This document shows, in pieces, positions 12,301 through 22,200 of a stretch of DNA of 64,000 nt. The translations under genes and the position numbers were made by a program. Below the pieces are notes generated by a model that was given only the letters and a program-made list of their open reading frames with translations, was not told the DNA's origin and searched no databases. Position 1 is the stretch's first letter. Every line of letters begins with the position of its first letter. This DNA comes from Liolophura sinensis (lineage: Eukaryota; Mollusca; Polyplacophora; Chitonida; Chitonidae). The DNA lies in the NCBI RefSeq assembly GCF_032854445.1, contig NC_088305.1:11163606-11227605 (forward strand), in the 5' to 3' direction.

Positions 12301-13940
12301 TGCGCGTGAAGAGCAGTTGCACGAGAAAGGCGAGGTCTGAGGGGTAATGTAGGCTGCTGGATGCGAGGAGTGTGGGGGGAATTAGGGGAATTTTCAAGAC
12401 ATTCAGTCCAGACTCACTCACTTTTGCCAGTAGGGGTTCTAGCCATGATGCACAGGAGTGTGTAACAGCGAGCCAGTCCCTGGTTACTGTTCATTGTATG
12501 TAATCACCATTTGCTACCGCCGAATGGGCCGGGAATTAAAACAGCCACTCTTGTTATACTTCTAAGCAAACCTGAAAAGAACTGTCAGAATCGTGTAAAA
12601 AATGAGTAACTTTTTCATGGACATAATTTAGGCCATTTACTATGTTTCGGTAAATTTTAAGCCAACACTTGATTTTCCTTCTCTCTTCCCAAGACCCCAG
12701 TGATCCATGCCCTAGGGGTGGTGCTCCAGGGAGACACATGGTGGGCAGAGCCTAACAAGTAAGTAGTGTCCCTGCCTGGGTCAAGTACGCTTTTATTAGC
12801 TGTATATGGCAAAGCTGATTTTTTAATGGTCGTTGGGTTTCTGCCTTCAAGATTTCACATTTGGAATGTAAATTAAGCCAACATGGTGCTACCTGGCCAT
12901 TCAGTGAGCAAGGTTTGGTTATGTGGGTGTTGACTGAGCTAATTCCAGCTCTTTTCAGCATGCTGAGTGTTGTTTTCTTTAAAGAGAATGACCTACTTCA
13001 CTGTGAAAGGCGAAAATGTAAACTTGTGTATTGCCTTTTAAAGACACCAACTCTTGCTAGTGTGATTTTGACATGATATAATTTTAGTGAATTGCACAGA
13101 ATTGGTTTCTTTCCTTTATTTCATTCTTGTTTTATGTTGTACATGTATTAATTATGCAACAGTGGTCAGTTTTATGGGTGGAGAAAACTGACCTTTGACT
13201 TCAAGGAGAAGGAAATTTAAATATCATTCAAATACCATTGAAAAGAGTATGCATTTCCTTGCAGGAGCATGCCATAAAAAATTCTAAATTCTAATATGTA
13301 GTTGATAAATTATAAATAAATTCAGCACTAAAAGCTGCTGTGGGCGTCTCCATTTTGCCTAAGAACTAGTCCTGAAGCCTTATGTAGCAGGCACCACCAG
13401 ATAGAAAAAAAATGTGCTTTTTTCAGCCTATAGTGTCATGTTTTTAAGTTTTCTTCTCCTTTAACAGACATTACTGAACAAGCTTGACATGTGGCTTTTC
13501 ACATTTACATGTGGCCTTGGCAAGAACAATGGAGGCTGAATGTACATGTATTTTCTCAAAACTTTTCAAGCTGTAGCTTTCAATTTATGCCAGAGTTGAT
13601 GGCTTTGAAAAGCTCAAAGTTGCCATGTACAGTGGCAGTAAGACTTTGTATATTTGGATTGTATTTTTTAACTTATTCTATCTATAGGTTTGACCCAGAC
13701 CGCTTCAGTTCTGAGAACACTAAGTCCCGTCCTCTGTTGGCATTTTCCCCATTCGGGTTTGCCGGAAAGCGTACGTGCCCTGGTGCTCAATTGGCTTACT
13801 TGGAGGCAACGTCTGTACTGGTGACCTTACTGCGTCAACACAAGGTCAAGATGGTGGAGGGGCTAGTCATCAATCCTGTGTACGGAATCGTCACTCACCC
13901 AGGGGACGAAATCTGGATCACGGTAGAGAAACGAAAGTGA
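3258..13940 (+). CDS. CYP20A1: CYP20A1-like cytochrome P450 (gene A), 11 exons
   Basis: Exons: 3258-3329, 5047-5096, 6234-6403, 8219-8364, 9137-9304, 9761-9842, 10656-10829, 11573-11693, 12040-12151, 12694-12758, 13688-13940. All junctions are GT-AG and all phases agree, giving 1413 nt and 470 aa (as I recall, vertebrate CYP20A1 is about 462 aa). Residues 1-24 form a membrane anchor, followed by a hinge with VPG, then YGSIASFW, the I-helix region WGVHKTAF (about 280-287), K-helix ETLR (336-339), KFDPDRF (387-393) and the heme loop GFAGKRTCPG with Cys417 as the expected thiolate ligand. The family is a haem mono-oxygenase anchored in the ER; vertebrate CYP20A1 is an orphan enzyme, so no substrate is assigned. 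The I-helix lacks the usual acidic-Thr pair. Introns hold SINE pieces (introns 2, 3 and 6) and a minisatellite (intron 7). Exon limits were placed by hand. Confidence 0.88.
3330..5046 (+). other. Gene A intron 1, containing the left duplication breakpoint
   Basis: Intron with GTAAGT donor and CTTCCAG acceptor. The breakpoint lies at 4318. Between 4424 and 4960 there are weakly coding-looking stretches (counterparts 41683-42290) with stops between them and indels between copies. I do not recognise them; an old mobile-element fragment is possible. Confidence 0.5.
5047..5096 (+). CDS. CYP20A1: Gene A exon 2: 50-nt hinge micro-exon
   Basis: A pyrimidine-rich acceptor (TTTATCTTCCAG) precedes 50 nt coding TSRKTTTVPGLEASNQ plus two bases of a Glu codon, then donor GTGAGT. 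It enters at phase 0 from exon 1 and leaves two bases that exon 3 completes. The spacing from VPG to GNVPDI is the same as from IPG to GNLPDI in vertebrate CYP20A1 as recalled. It is too short and lacks a Met, so simple ORF searches miss it. Confidence 0.85.
5735..5962 (-). mobile_element. tRNA-derived SINE, minus strand
   Basis: Read on the minus strand it has a tRNA-like head (TGGTTAGAGCGTCTGCCTCA, then a B-box-like GGATGAAACCTGG) and a body with CTTGCTTGGCGCTCAGCAC and AGGACTAGTTGGCCTGG. A related fragment lies at about 205-345. The copy-2 counterpart is about 42995-43232. Confidence 0.55.
5963..6216 (+). mobile_element. Nin-like tRNA SINE in gene A intron 2, just before exon 3
   Basis: tRNA-like head, then GTGAGTTCACGTCCAGCTCA (B-box region), CTCCGGCCGTAACTGGGAAG, TATAAGTGAAATATTCTTGA and a CAATCAAATGAATAAA tail. 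It ends about 18 bp before exon 3, so it forms part of the branch-point region. The copy-2 counterpart is about 43231-43486. A tail-only fragment of this class is at about 5389-5450 (42655-42722 in copy 2). Confidence 0.65.
7633..7996 (+). mobile_element. tRNA-derived SINE (ACTCACTC-tail family) with target-site duplication
   Basis: The tRNA-like head GCCCGGATAGCACAGTTGGT with GGATCAATCC as B box is followed by a body with CTCGCTTGGCGTTGAGCAC and GTATCAGTATAATGGCTCGG, and the tail GAGTACGACGTTAAACCCC with ACTCACTC. TCTAATTAGT occurs on both sides (7623-7632 and 7997-8006), a 10-bp target-site duplication. It lies in gene A intron 3; the copy-2 counterpart is about 44909-45268. Confidence 0.75.
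9385..9475 (+). repeat. Short tandem duplication with GAGTTATCCCCCC motif, gene A intron 5
   Basis: Two imperfect copies of about 48 bp, each with TGAGTTATCCCCCCTTAT. The reverse complement of this motif is the core of the small array at 25080-25165 in gene B. Copy 2 has the same at about 46655-46745. Confidence 0.55.
10342..10441 (+). mobile_element. Nin-like SINE 3' fragment, gene A intron 6
   Basis: It carries CCTCCCACCATAATGCTGGC, GTATAAGTGAAATGTTCTTG and CAATCAAATAAATAAA but no tRNA head. The copy-2 counterpart is about 47612-47712. Confidence 0.6.
11064..11512 (+). repeat. Minisatellite, about 45-nt unit, gene A intron 7
   Basis: About ten units containing AAGTGTAAAACCCAAATAAT, GATAAAACTG and TTTATACTGAAACAC, with point differences and two alternating subtypes. 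It ends about 60 bp before exon 8. Confidence 0.85.
13688..13940 (+). CDS. CYP20A1: Gene A exon 11: heme-binding C-terminal exon
   Basis: The exon completes a Lys codon, then reads FDPDRFSSENT, FSPFGFAGKRTCPG and a C-terminal DEIWITVEKRK before TGA. GKRTCPG supplies the G-x-R-x-C-x-G part of the P450 signature, but the upstream Phe is at -2 or -4 instead of the usual -3 from the first Gly. The same spacing is seen in gene B and, from memory, in vertebrate CYP20A1, so it looks like a family trait and not damage. Confidence 0.9.
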
Positions 13941-14250
13941 CTGTAAAGTATCCCTGTCATACTCAGCATGACGTCTTTACTTACATTCTATTATGGATGA
14001 GTAAAATGGGGTTCAAGGTCAAAAAGGAAGGTTCAAGGTCAATTAAGGTTAGCATTGAAGAATTACCAATGAAAGCCTAGTTACAAACACATCAGTCAAC
14101 ATCAAAAATGTTGAATGAAGATGGTGGTAAAATTGTTACAAGAAATTGTTAACCAGGTCAGATGTCAAAAGTCAGATGTGTTCGGACATTTGTTACCAAA
14201 AGATTTCATGAGGACATGTGTTCGTTGTCTTGGTAAGACATTGCTGAAGG

Positions 14251-14256
14251 AATAAA
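14251..14256 (+). terminator. Candidate poly(A) signal of gene A
   Basis: AATAAA lies 311 bp after the gene A stop and is the first such hexamer downstream. The counterpart in copy 2 is at 51508-51513. Use is inferred only from position. Confidence 0.45.
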
Positions 14257-15021
14257 GGTAAAGGGTTGCTATCTCTGCTCTGTAAGTTGCTATTTTTCAC
14301 TGTCCCAGCACTCAAGGACCATAGAACGGAAATATAAATCCTTTACAGACTAAAGCGTTTTTGAAGACTAGACTTGAACATCAGCAGAATGGTTTTGTTA
14401 TCGGAGGATTTTTTATGTTTTATTGGAGAGACTCTGTTATGGCTGTATGTTTTAATTTTTAACATTCACTGATGGCTTTTGAACATACAGTTGTATAGAT
14501 AGATGTTTTTTGTTTAATTAAAGTGCAGTTCTCTTTCGAAAGAAGAAAACAGTTGTTCTAAATGATCAAGGATGTTGATGGTTTATTAGCTCTGGGTGTT
14601 GGGGTGAAAGTGACAATCTTACAAAGTGTAGCAAATTCTGTTTTGTCTGTTATAAGATCTCATCTCTGTGACTATAAATACACATAGTCTGTCTTTATCT
14701 GGCTGTTCTATTGCAGGATCGTGAATAATTTTCGTTTGCTTTCACAGATGCAAAATGGTGCTTTTTTATGCTTGTTTTTATATTTAATGATAAAGAAATC
14801 TGTTAAATTTCACGTGTACATTTACATTACACAGATAGAGTGAATTTAAGTTTTGTTCAAAGTAAAAGATCATGTTTTGTTTTCTGTCTACACAGAATGG
14901 ATACATGCAATATGACACAAAATTTGTTTCAAAGTAACACTAGGATACAGTTCATGTTTTACAAAATCTTGCTTCTCTATGTGGACTTTATGATGATAGG
15001 AATGATATTCAAGGTGCACTC

Positions 15022-15245
15022 AAATCAGGGAAAACCTGAAATATCAGGGGAATACCTGGAGTATCAGCTAAATCCTGGAATATCAGGGAAATACCTGGAG
15101 TAGTAGCTAAATCCTGGAATATCAGAGAATACCTAGAATATCAGCTAAATCCTGGAATATCAGCTAAATCCTGGAATATCAGAGAATACCTGGAATATCA
15201 GCCAAATCCTGGAATATCAGAAAATACCTGGAATATGAGGGAAAA
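15022..15245 (+). repeat. Minisatellite with CCTGGAATATCAG unit
   Basis: About ten units of 19-21 nt alternate AATACCTGGAATATCAG and AAATCCTGGAATATCAG. The copy-2 counterpart is 52273-52500, where one segment differs in length. Confidence 0.75.
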
Positions 15246-16039
15246 TCTAGAAGACAGTGAATTTAAGATTTTAATGGTTTGATCCTGGAAAATCAGGGAA
15301 ATTTGAAGTCTGCTGTGGTAGCTAGTAGTGATTCTTAAAAGTAAAAGGGATCAAAATTTCTTGATCTATGCTGATATAGAATATAAAATTCGAATATACC
15401 CAGTACAAGAAATTTGTTTTGTGTTTTTAGTGAAGTTGTTTCGGAAATGCCAATGTAGTACTTGTGTAAAACGCACCAGCATACATTTGGAGAGAATTTC
15501 TGAAAGTAGCTGATCATGGCATTGAATTTAATCGAAAAACATTCTGGAATTTTAATAATAATCGAATGGAAAACCTTGGAATTTTCAAACCTTGTGGCTG
15601 TATGAGCCCTAGATATGTGGACAGAAGTGTATCTGATAACTTGCCAATCTCTCTCTAAGGCCTTTCGTGAATGTCATGCTGTGGTTAGACCCTGATTTTG
15701 CTCACATTTTGGGACCAATCCTATTTTATAAATTTCTGATGTTGTTGGTCGAAACATATGTCTCTGGAAATTGTAAAACACGGTCTTTGTTTTACACACT
15801 CCTGAAATTGTAAAACATGATATTTTTTTTTACACATTTATTTATGTTCTCTGCTTTTCTCAGACATGGACTATTGATGCTGTGTGCTTTTTGTTTGGAG
15901 TGGGGGGGGGGGGGAGGGGAGGAAGGGATTAACAAATTGTTACATCACATTAAATATATCTGTTCATTTCAACAGGTCATTTTTGTCATTTTTTGCTGCA
16001 TTCAGATTTAAGGCCTTTTTAACTGCTGCATGCTCTTGT

Positions 16040-16296
16040 TGGCGGGGGAGACTCAGTGGCTGAGTGGCTTTTAAAGTCGATAGCTTTTCAATCACAAGGA
16101 CACATCAGGTGTGGGTTCAAACCTAGACATGGTCACTTCTGTTCTCACTGTTGTTGAGTTGTTGGTGACAGATTGGTGGTCATTTCATGAGGACGTGTAT
16201 ATCTGCCTGTCACATAAGGGAAAATTGCCAGTAATTTGCCAAAGGTTGGTGGTTTATCTCAGGCAGGTTTCCTCCACATGTGAAACAAAAATGGAT
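16040..16296 (+). mobile_element. Third tRNA-like SINE family
   Basis: The head has an A-box-like CTCAGTGGCTGAGTGG and a B-box-like GTGTGGGTTCAAACCTAG, and the body has GCCAGTAATTTGCCAAAGG and GGCAGGTTTCCTCCACATGT. Related pieces lie at 8521-8640, about 19295-19385 (head) and 19960-20115 (body). The copy-2 counterpart, 53446-53672, has an internal deletion. Confidence 0.5.
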
Positions 16297-16305
16297 TGAC
16301 ATCAT

Positions 16306-16566
16306 ATATTTATTTATTTATTTGATTGGTGTTTTACGCTGTACTCAAGAATATTTCACTCATATGACGGCGGCCAGCATTATGGTGAGGAAACCGGGCA
16401 GAACCTGGGTGTAACTCACAACCATCTGCAGGTTGCTGGAAGACCTTCTCACGTACGGCCGGAGAGGAGGCCAGCATGAGCTGGACTTGAACTCATAGCG
16501 ACCGCATTGGTGAGAGACTCATTACACTGCGCTAGTGCCCTAACCAACTGAGCCACGGAGGGCCCC
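16306..16566 (-). mobile_element. Full-length Nin-like tRNA SINE, minus strand, with target-site duplication
   Basis: On the minus strand: tRNA head GTGGCTCAGTTGGTTAGGGC, B box GAGTTCAAGTCCAGCTCATG, then CGTACGTGAGAAGGTCTTCC and GAGTGAAATATTCTTGAGTA, with an ATAAATAAATA tail. TGACATCAT flanks it (16297-16305 and 16567-16575). Confidence 0.8.
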
Positions 16567-16891
16567 TGACATCATGCAAGTGCTTATAGTGGTGAACAAC
16601 AATCAACTACATGTCAGCAAGCAAAAAATCCTGAAGGCCATTTTCGGAATCGACGTGCTGTTCTTTTAAACACAAACAAACCAACATGTAACCAACTGTG
16701 TTGACTGTTATCATGTACTGTATGTATTTCTGAAATGCCAAGCTGTTGTAGCAAAACCGTCCTGAGTCGCGTGAGAAACTACACATATGTGTGTTTTATG
16801 TTTGAGCAATCAGTACAGTACTTCAAATATATGTTCATTATTTTGCATTATTCTTCTTCAACAGCATCAGAAGATTCGCTCTATTTCTGAA

Positions 16892-17176
16892 GACCGGCCC
16901 TGATGGTAGAGCATTCGCTTTGGGGGCGGTAGATCCAGGATCAATCCTGGGTAGGGCCACACTTAAGACCTTAAGACAGGAAGTTGCACTTCCTCGCTTG
17001 GCGTTGAGCATTAAGAGGGTAGTGCAACGACTGGTTGACAAGTATCAGTATAATGGCTTGGGCGAGGCGGCTTACTTTCATTTTGGTAAGTCGTCTCAGT
17101 GAAGCAGCATCAGATACAATTAGAACAAGGAGGCACATTACACGTACATGCACTCTTGGGACTCCTTCGTTGTCAG
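16892..17176 (+). mobile_element. tRNA-derived SINE (ACTCACTC-tail family), 3'-shortened
   Basis: Head GGTAGATCCAGGATCAATCC, body CTCGCTTGGCGTTGAGCATT and GTATCAGTATAATGGCTTGG, ending in CACTCTTGGGACTCCTTCGT. The copy-2 counterpart is about 54270-54553. Confidence 0.65.
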
Positions 17177-18980
17177 ATTTCCTGAAGTTCGTGTAGCTTT
17201 ATTGAGAGCTTCACAACACGTAGCTTTATTGAGAGCTTCACAACATCTTGGTTAATAAACTGTGAGCTTTATATGCTAACATTTTATTAATTGCATATGT
17301 TAAAACTTTGCTGCTACACATAACACATCTATATTCTGGAGTATACATCCACATAATATTATTTTCTACTTAAAAACCATCTGCCTTACTTTTAAGTACA
17401 TCCACGTATATACTTAATAAAAAGTGTAATGATCGGTAATATTGTCGGGAATTATAATTAGCACTCGGTAATAAGTGAGGTAAACATAAACATTTGTCTG
17501 TGGTACAAAAAAAAAGTAGCCCCATTTTTTACGAGCTCACACAGTTTCCCAAAATATGGTTTCACATGTGGAATTAGCACTTGATCAAATCTATACTGGA
17601 ACGAAATTTTTCATTTTTGTGTGAAATCGTTTTTGGGACTGTAAAGTAACATAAATACAGCATTTTTCTGTGGTACAAAAATAACTACGATGATGTCGTC
17701 AGAAACTGCCAAACATGAACGGAATTGGCACAATCTGTCATCAGGTATAATGTATATTATAATTATATTATCATAATGTTTATTATGGCACAAAATGTTA
17801 CAAACTGACACAGTTTGACAGAATTTTATTTCATGTAACGAATTATTCTCTGAAACTATTCTCGGTTATATTGGCTCAAAATAAGGCATTTTTCTGTGGT
17901 GTTTAAAAAAAAGGAAGCACTATTTGTTACAAACTGACAGTTTCATAAATCATTTCATGTAAGGAATTGGCACTTCATAAAATGTATAAAAGCAGAAAAT
18001 ATATCACCATTTTATGGAAACAACTTTCTGTGTAAGAACGTACACAGTTTTTCAAAACATTATTTCACAAACAGAATTTAATTACTTTTTATTTATCGTA
18101 AACTTGTTTTTCATAAAAACTAATTTTACCAAGAATGAAACTCAGCCGTTCAAGACATTATTTATACGAGACAGAAACCAAAGCATCTTTGCGACAGCTG
18201 CTATATTCAAAGTTCATGTCAGTGTGCATGAAGGCCCTGTGTTAAATGAATGGACCATTTGAAGTTGACAATTATGATTCAAAAACATGTTAATACAAAG
18301 TGGACAATAATTAACATTTAGAAAATAGTCTGTAAATTGCGGCCTTTCCCCAAACCTCTCAGAAAATACTTGATTACTTTATTATATTTACACTTTTAAG
18401 CAGCATGTATAAAACAGTTAAGCTGTCTGACTTGCTGTATTGGCTGAATTGTCAAATTAAAACCAGAAGAAAACTATTATGATTTGTAAATATGAACAAA
18501 TCATGGCCTGTGAATCCAGCTTTTAAAGCACAGTTTGTTCTGTTTTCAGCTGGTTACCCAATAGGACAAATTTGAACTTATGACTTAAAGGGTTCGTGAA
18601 GCATAATTTTGCTTTATGCTTGTATAAAATAATGTTCTTCCAGTTAGAATTCGATAAACCAATACAAGAAATCAGATTGTGGAGACAGGTTTCGGCAGTG
18701 TATACACGTATATAATTGTAGACCTGTGATAGTCGCCTGATTTTTGCATCACTTATAGAAATAATTCTGACAGAAAATATGTATCAACAAGCATTCTAAT
18801 TAATATTCCCCCTAAATAAGTAAACTTTTTCTTTTCTGTATTATTAGTTTACACACTCAACATTTACCATCACCATTTTTATTCTTTCATTTATCTTTTA
18901 AACAGAATATATAGTACTTTTTTCAAGTCAGATACATGAATATATACCTGTATCAAGTTCAGCTGTCAATCATTGCCACC

Positions 18981-19230
18981 TCATCGCTTAGCAACTTTAA
19001 TCCACACCTCCTCACTGACATGAGTCACAGGTCCAAAGACAGGCTTTATGTTCTGATCTTCAACCAGCTTGAAGCAGAACCTCCCAACTAGCGTTGCCAG
19101 GACAACGGCGGTCTCCACGTAAGCAAATCTGTAACCGGGGCAAATCCTCTTCCCCGCCAGACCAAACGGAGAAAACACATGACCTTGCCGCTTCTTCATG
19201 TTTTCTGCGCTGAATCTCTCCGGATCAAAT
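18981..19230 (-). CDS. Gene B exon 11: heme-binding C-terminal exon
   Basis: It completes an Arg codon and reads FDPERFSAENMKK, FSPFGLAGKRICPG and ends EEVWIKVAKR with TGA. It is 250 nt against 253 in gene A. The Cys of GKRICPG is the expected haem thiolate. A minus-strand AATAAA (plus-strand 18878-18883) lies about 100 bp past the stop and may be its poly(A) signal. Confidence 0.88.
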
Positions 19231-22200
19231 CTGACAGGAAAATTTAGCACCAGTTTTCATTTCTTATGCCATACTATTTGTAACATTACGGTACTGGCCA
19301 TAGTCAAATGGTCTGAGCTGTTAACTTTTCAAATGCTATGACAAACAACTTAAGGTGCAGGTTCAAACCCGGCTTTGGACAGGGAAGTTGTAGATTCTCT
19401 CGACCTTAAAGGCAAAGAAAACACTAAAATAAAGTACTTATCAGATGAAACATCATTAATCACTGTCCAGAAAAATAGTTTGAGTTACTTTTTTAGGATT
19501 TATCTAACCGACTATTCTATTGTGGTTTGTTGGGACCCGGAGGGTATCAGTGACGTCACATCAATATTTTTGGCTTGAAATAGTTTGTTTCAAGGCCCAT
19601 TTGTTAAATGCATTCATAGCTCTAAATGAAGATGCATTCTGAATGATGAAATGCAGCAATTTTGGTGTGTCATGTGTCAAAAAGCTGAAATGACATCACT
19701 GGTCCCAATATGTCAGAAAAGTTTTAAAATGCATTTTACTTTTTACCGTCAAAAAATAATCTAAAAAAATAAATCCAACTAATTATTATAATAACAATAT
19801 TTAATGATCTTTCATCTGACGTACTTCATGCTAGTGTGCTCTTGGCCTTTAATATTTATGGGGGACCTGGGGGACAATAATCCATCAGCAATGCTCACCG
19901 GGCACTGTGTGCTGCCTAACATTTGTTGTAGACCATTTGTCTTCCAGCACTATGACGCACAAGTCTGTATGTCACATGCGTGGAAAGTTTGATCAAAAAG
20001 TTGTCAGATGTCGGTGGTTTACCCTGTGCGTCTCTATTTCTTTCACCCCAAAAACTTTTTTTTTTTCTTTCATGAGTGAAAAAGTCTCCAATATGGTCTT
20101 AAACAACAATTAAACCAATTAAGATAATTCTGCACCAGCAAAATGGAGGTATACATGTTACTTTGTATTTTGAAGAAACTGAACAGAACTCAAGAGATTT
20201 GAAGCAGTGGGAGCATGCTGCAAGGCACATAAATCAGGGTTCACGCTGCATGGCCTGTTAATCAGGCGTCATGCTGCAGGGCCAATAAATCAGGTGTCAC
20301 GCTGCAAGGCTCCCTATTGAAATCTTGAATACAAGCGTCGCGCTGCAAGGCTCCCTATTGAAATCTTGAAAGCTGAAAGTAACAACAGTCTTCAAACCAT
20401 GGCCGAGGTGGTTAGTGTGCAAGTGCGGCACAATGGCCCATGAGCCTCTGAGCCTATGTAGTGGCTGTGAGTTCAAGTCCAGCTCATGTTGACTTCCTCT
20501 CCGGTCATACATGGCAAGGTTTGACAGCAACCTGCGGATGGTTACGGGTTTCCTCCAGGCTCTGCTCAGTTTCCTCCAACCATAATGCCGTCGTATAAGC
20601 GATGTATTCTTGTATACAGCATGAAACAGCAATCAAACCAACAAATAAATCAAACCCTAGTCTTCTTTACCCTAGTCATCTTTACCTGAGATTCACACTG
20701 CATATTGCTAAGATGCTACAGTACTGATACAGGCATTTTAACCTAAATCAAACCTCACCTTGTAGGGTCTGGCCAGTACTTCTCATCTTGTAACATGACT
20801 CCCAGGGCAGTTATTATTGGGGTCTGTAAACAGGCGATACAGAAATGAGTCAAAACTAGATGTTCATAAAACACATGTTCCCCCTCCCCCACCCCGCCCA
20901 CCTCCTTTTTTTATTAAAACATTACGTGGAGTGTCCGGAAACACTCAGTTCAGCAGCTCAGACAAGACTGCTCAAAGCATAACACTTTAATAAACACAAA
21001 GAAAATTGTAACAAATGTATAAATGCTGGCAAAAACGAAGAAAAAAAATATCGAACATTAAGGCAATGTTCTTAATAAATTGACGACATTATGACAATAT
21101 CGCTAAGCGAGTGCATTTCTGAATCCTGTGTACAAAAAACATATTAATGCATACTGGTATTCATATATACCTGACATGCACCTCGTGTTCTACAGACTGT
21201 GGATAAGGGCACAACAGCTGTAACTTTAGGCAAAAAAAAACCAAGGTAAGGTTAACATGTTTCATAATTCCTCAACCATTTTGCATGTGAAAGAACAACT
21301 TTTAAGTGCAGTTTATGATCATTTTTAATATGATTTTGGAGACAAAACTACATTGGATGCATTGGCCACGTTCAGGGCTTCTCGTAAAGTATAATTTTAT
21401 CAGGCTACACAAAACGATGCCCTCAGAATATTCTGAAATAAACACCTTGCAAATATGCGGAAAGGTTGAAGAATTAAGGTATGGAAAAAAAAAAAGCTGA
21501 AAATTGGTGAACCTGCTTGGATTTTGTTTAAACCACAGCCATTTCTTTTCCCTTGAGTAAGAGGCTGTCCATTATATTGGACTTTGTTTAATTCTGATGT
21601 TGTCCTATTCAAAGTTTCTGTCCAATCTAACTTGAGACAGAAATACACACATCAAAGATCCAATCACAACAGGTGCTCACCCTTTTCTGTATGAGGTATC
21701 CCCCCAGCTCCACGTCATCATCAAGGAACTTAGCAGCCCAGGAAGCCACAACTGAGCACCTCAGTGTCTCCTCTTGAACTTGGCGAAGGTATCTGAAAAG
21801 GTAAATTGGGTGGTTAAATATCGCACGAGGTAAATTGTAACTAAATGCCTTGTTAAAGACATCAATGTTTAATTAATTGCTGGAATTAGGGTGCCCAGCT
21901 CTTTGTGCTAGGAACCCTATTGAAGTTGCTCACATTATTCTTCCTAGACATCCACTTCTGTTTTATTTTCAATGTTCTCATTACCACATCGAATGCCATT
22001 TACAGTCTCATGTTTTCAACTTGTTCTCACTGGAATACGCCATTAAATCCTAATCATTCATTCATTCTTCCTTGACATCAACGATTATAAAATGAATACC
22101 ATTTGAGTTTCGATGAAACTTCATCAGCATACTACCAGCCCGGATAGCACAGTTGGTATAGCGTCCGCTTCGGGACCGGTAGATCCAGGATCAATCCTTG

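Larger units (their letters stand above)
13941..18980. other. Convergent intergenic region between genes A and B
   Basis: It holds the 3' ends of both genes, two TTCAAGGTCA motifs (14012-14021, 14032-14041), a short minisatellite (15022-15245), a poly-G run (15902-15914), three SINEs (16040-17176) and a 28-bp direct repeat (about 17190-17245). The rest, 17250-18870, is AT-rich with no recognised feature. Confidence 0.6.

Noticed and set aside
13491-13687. Upstream extension of the last gene A exon (ORF from 13491)
   Set aside because: This is intron read-through; the acceptor TCTATAG at 13687 and the phase from exon 10 place the exon start at 13688.
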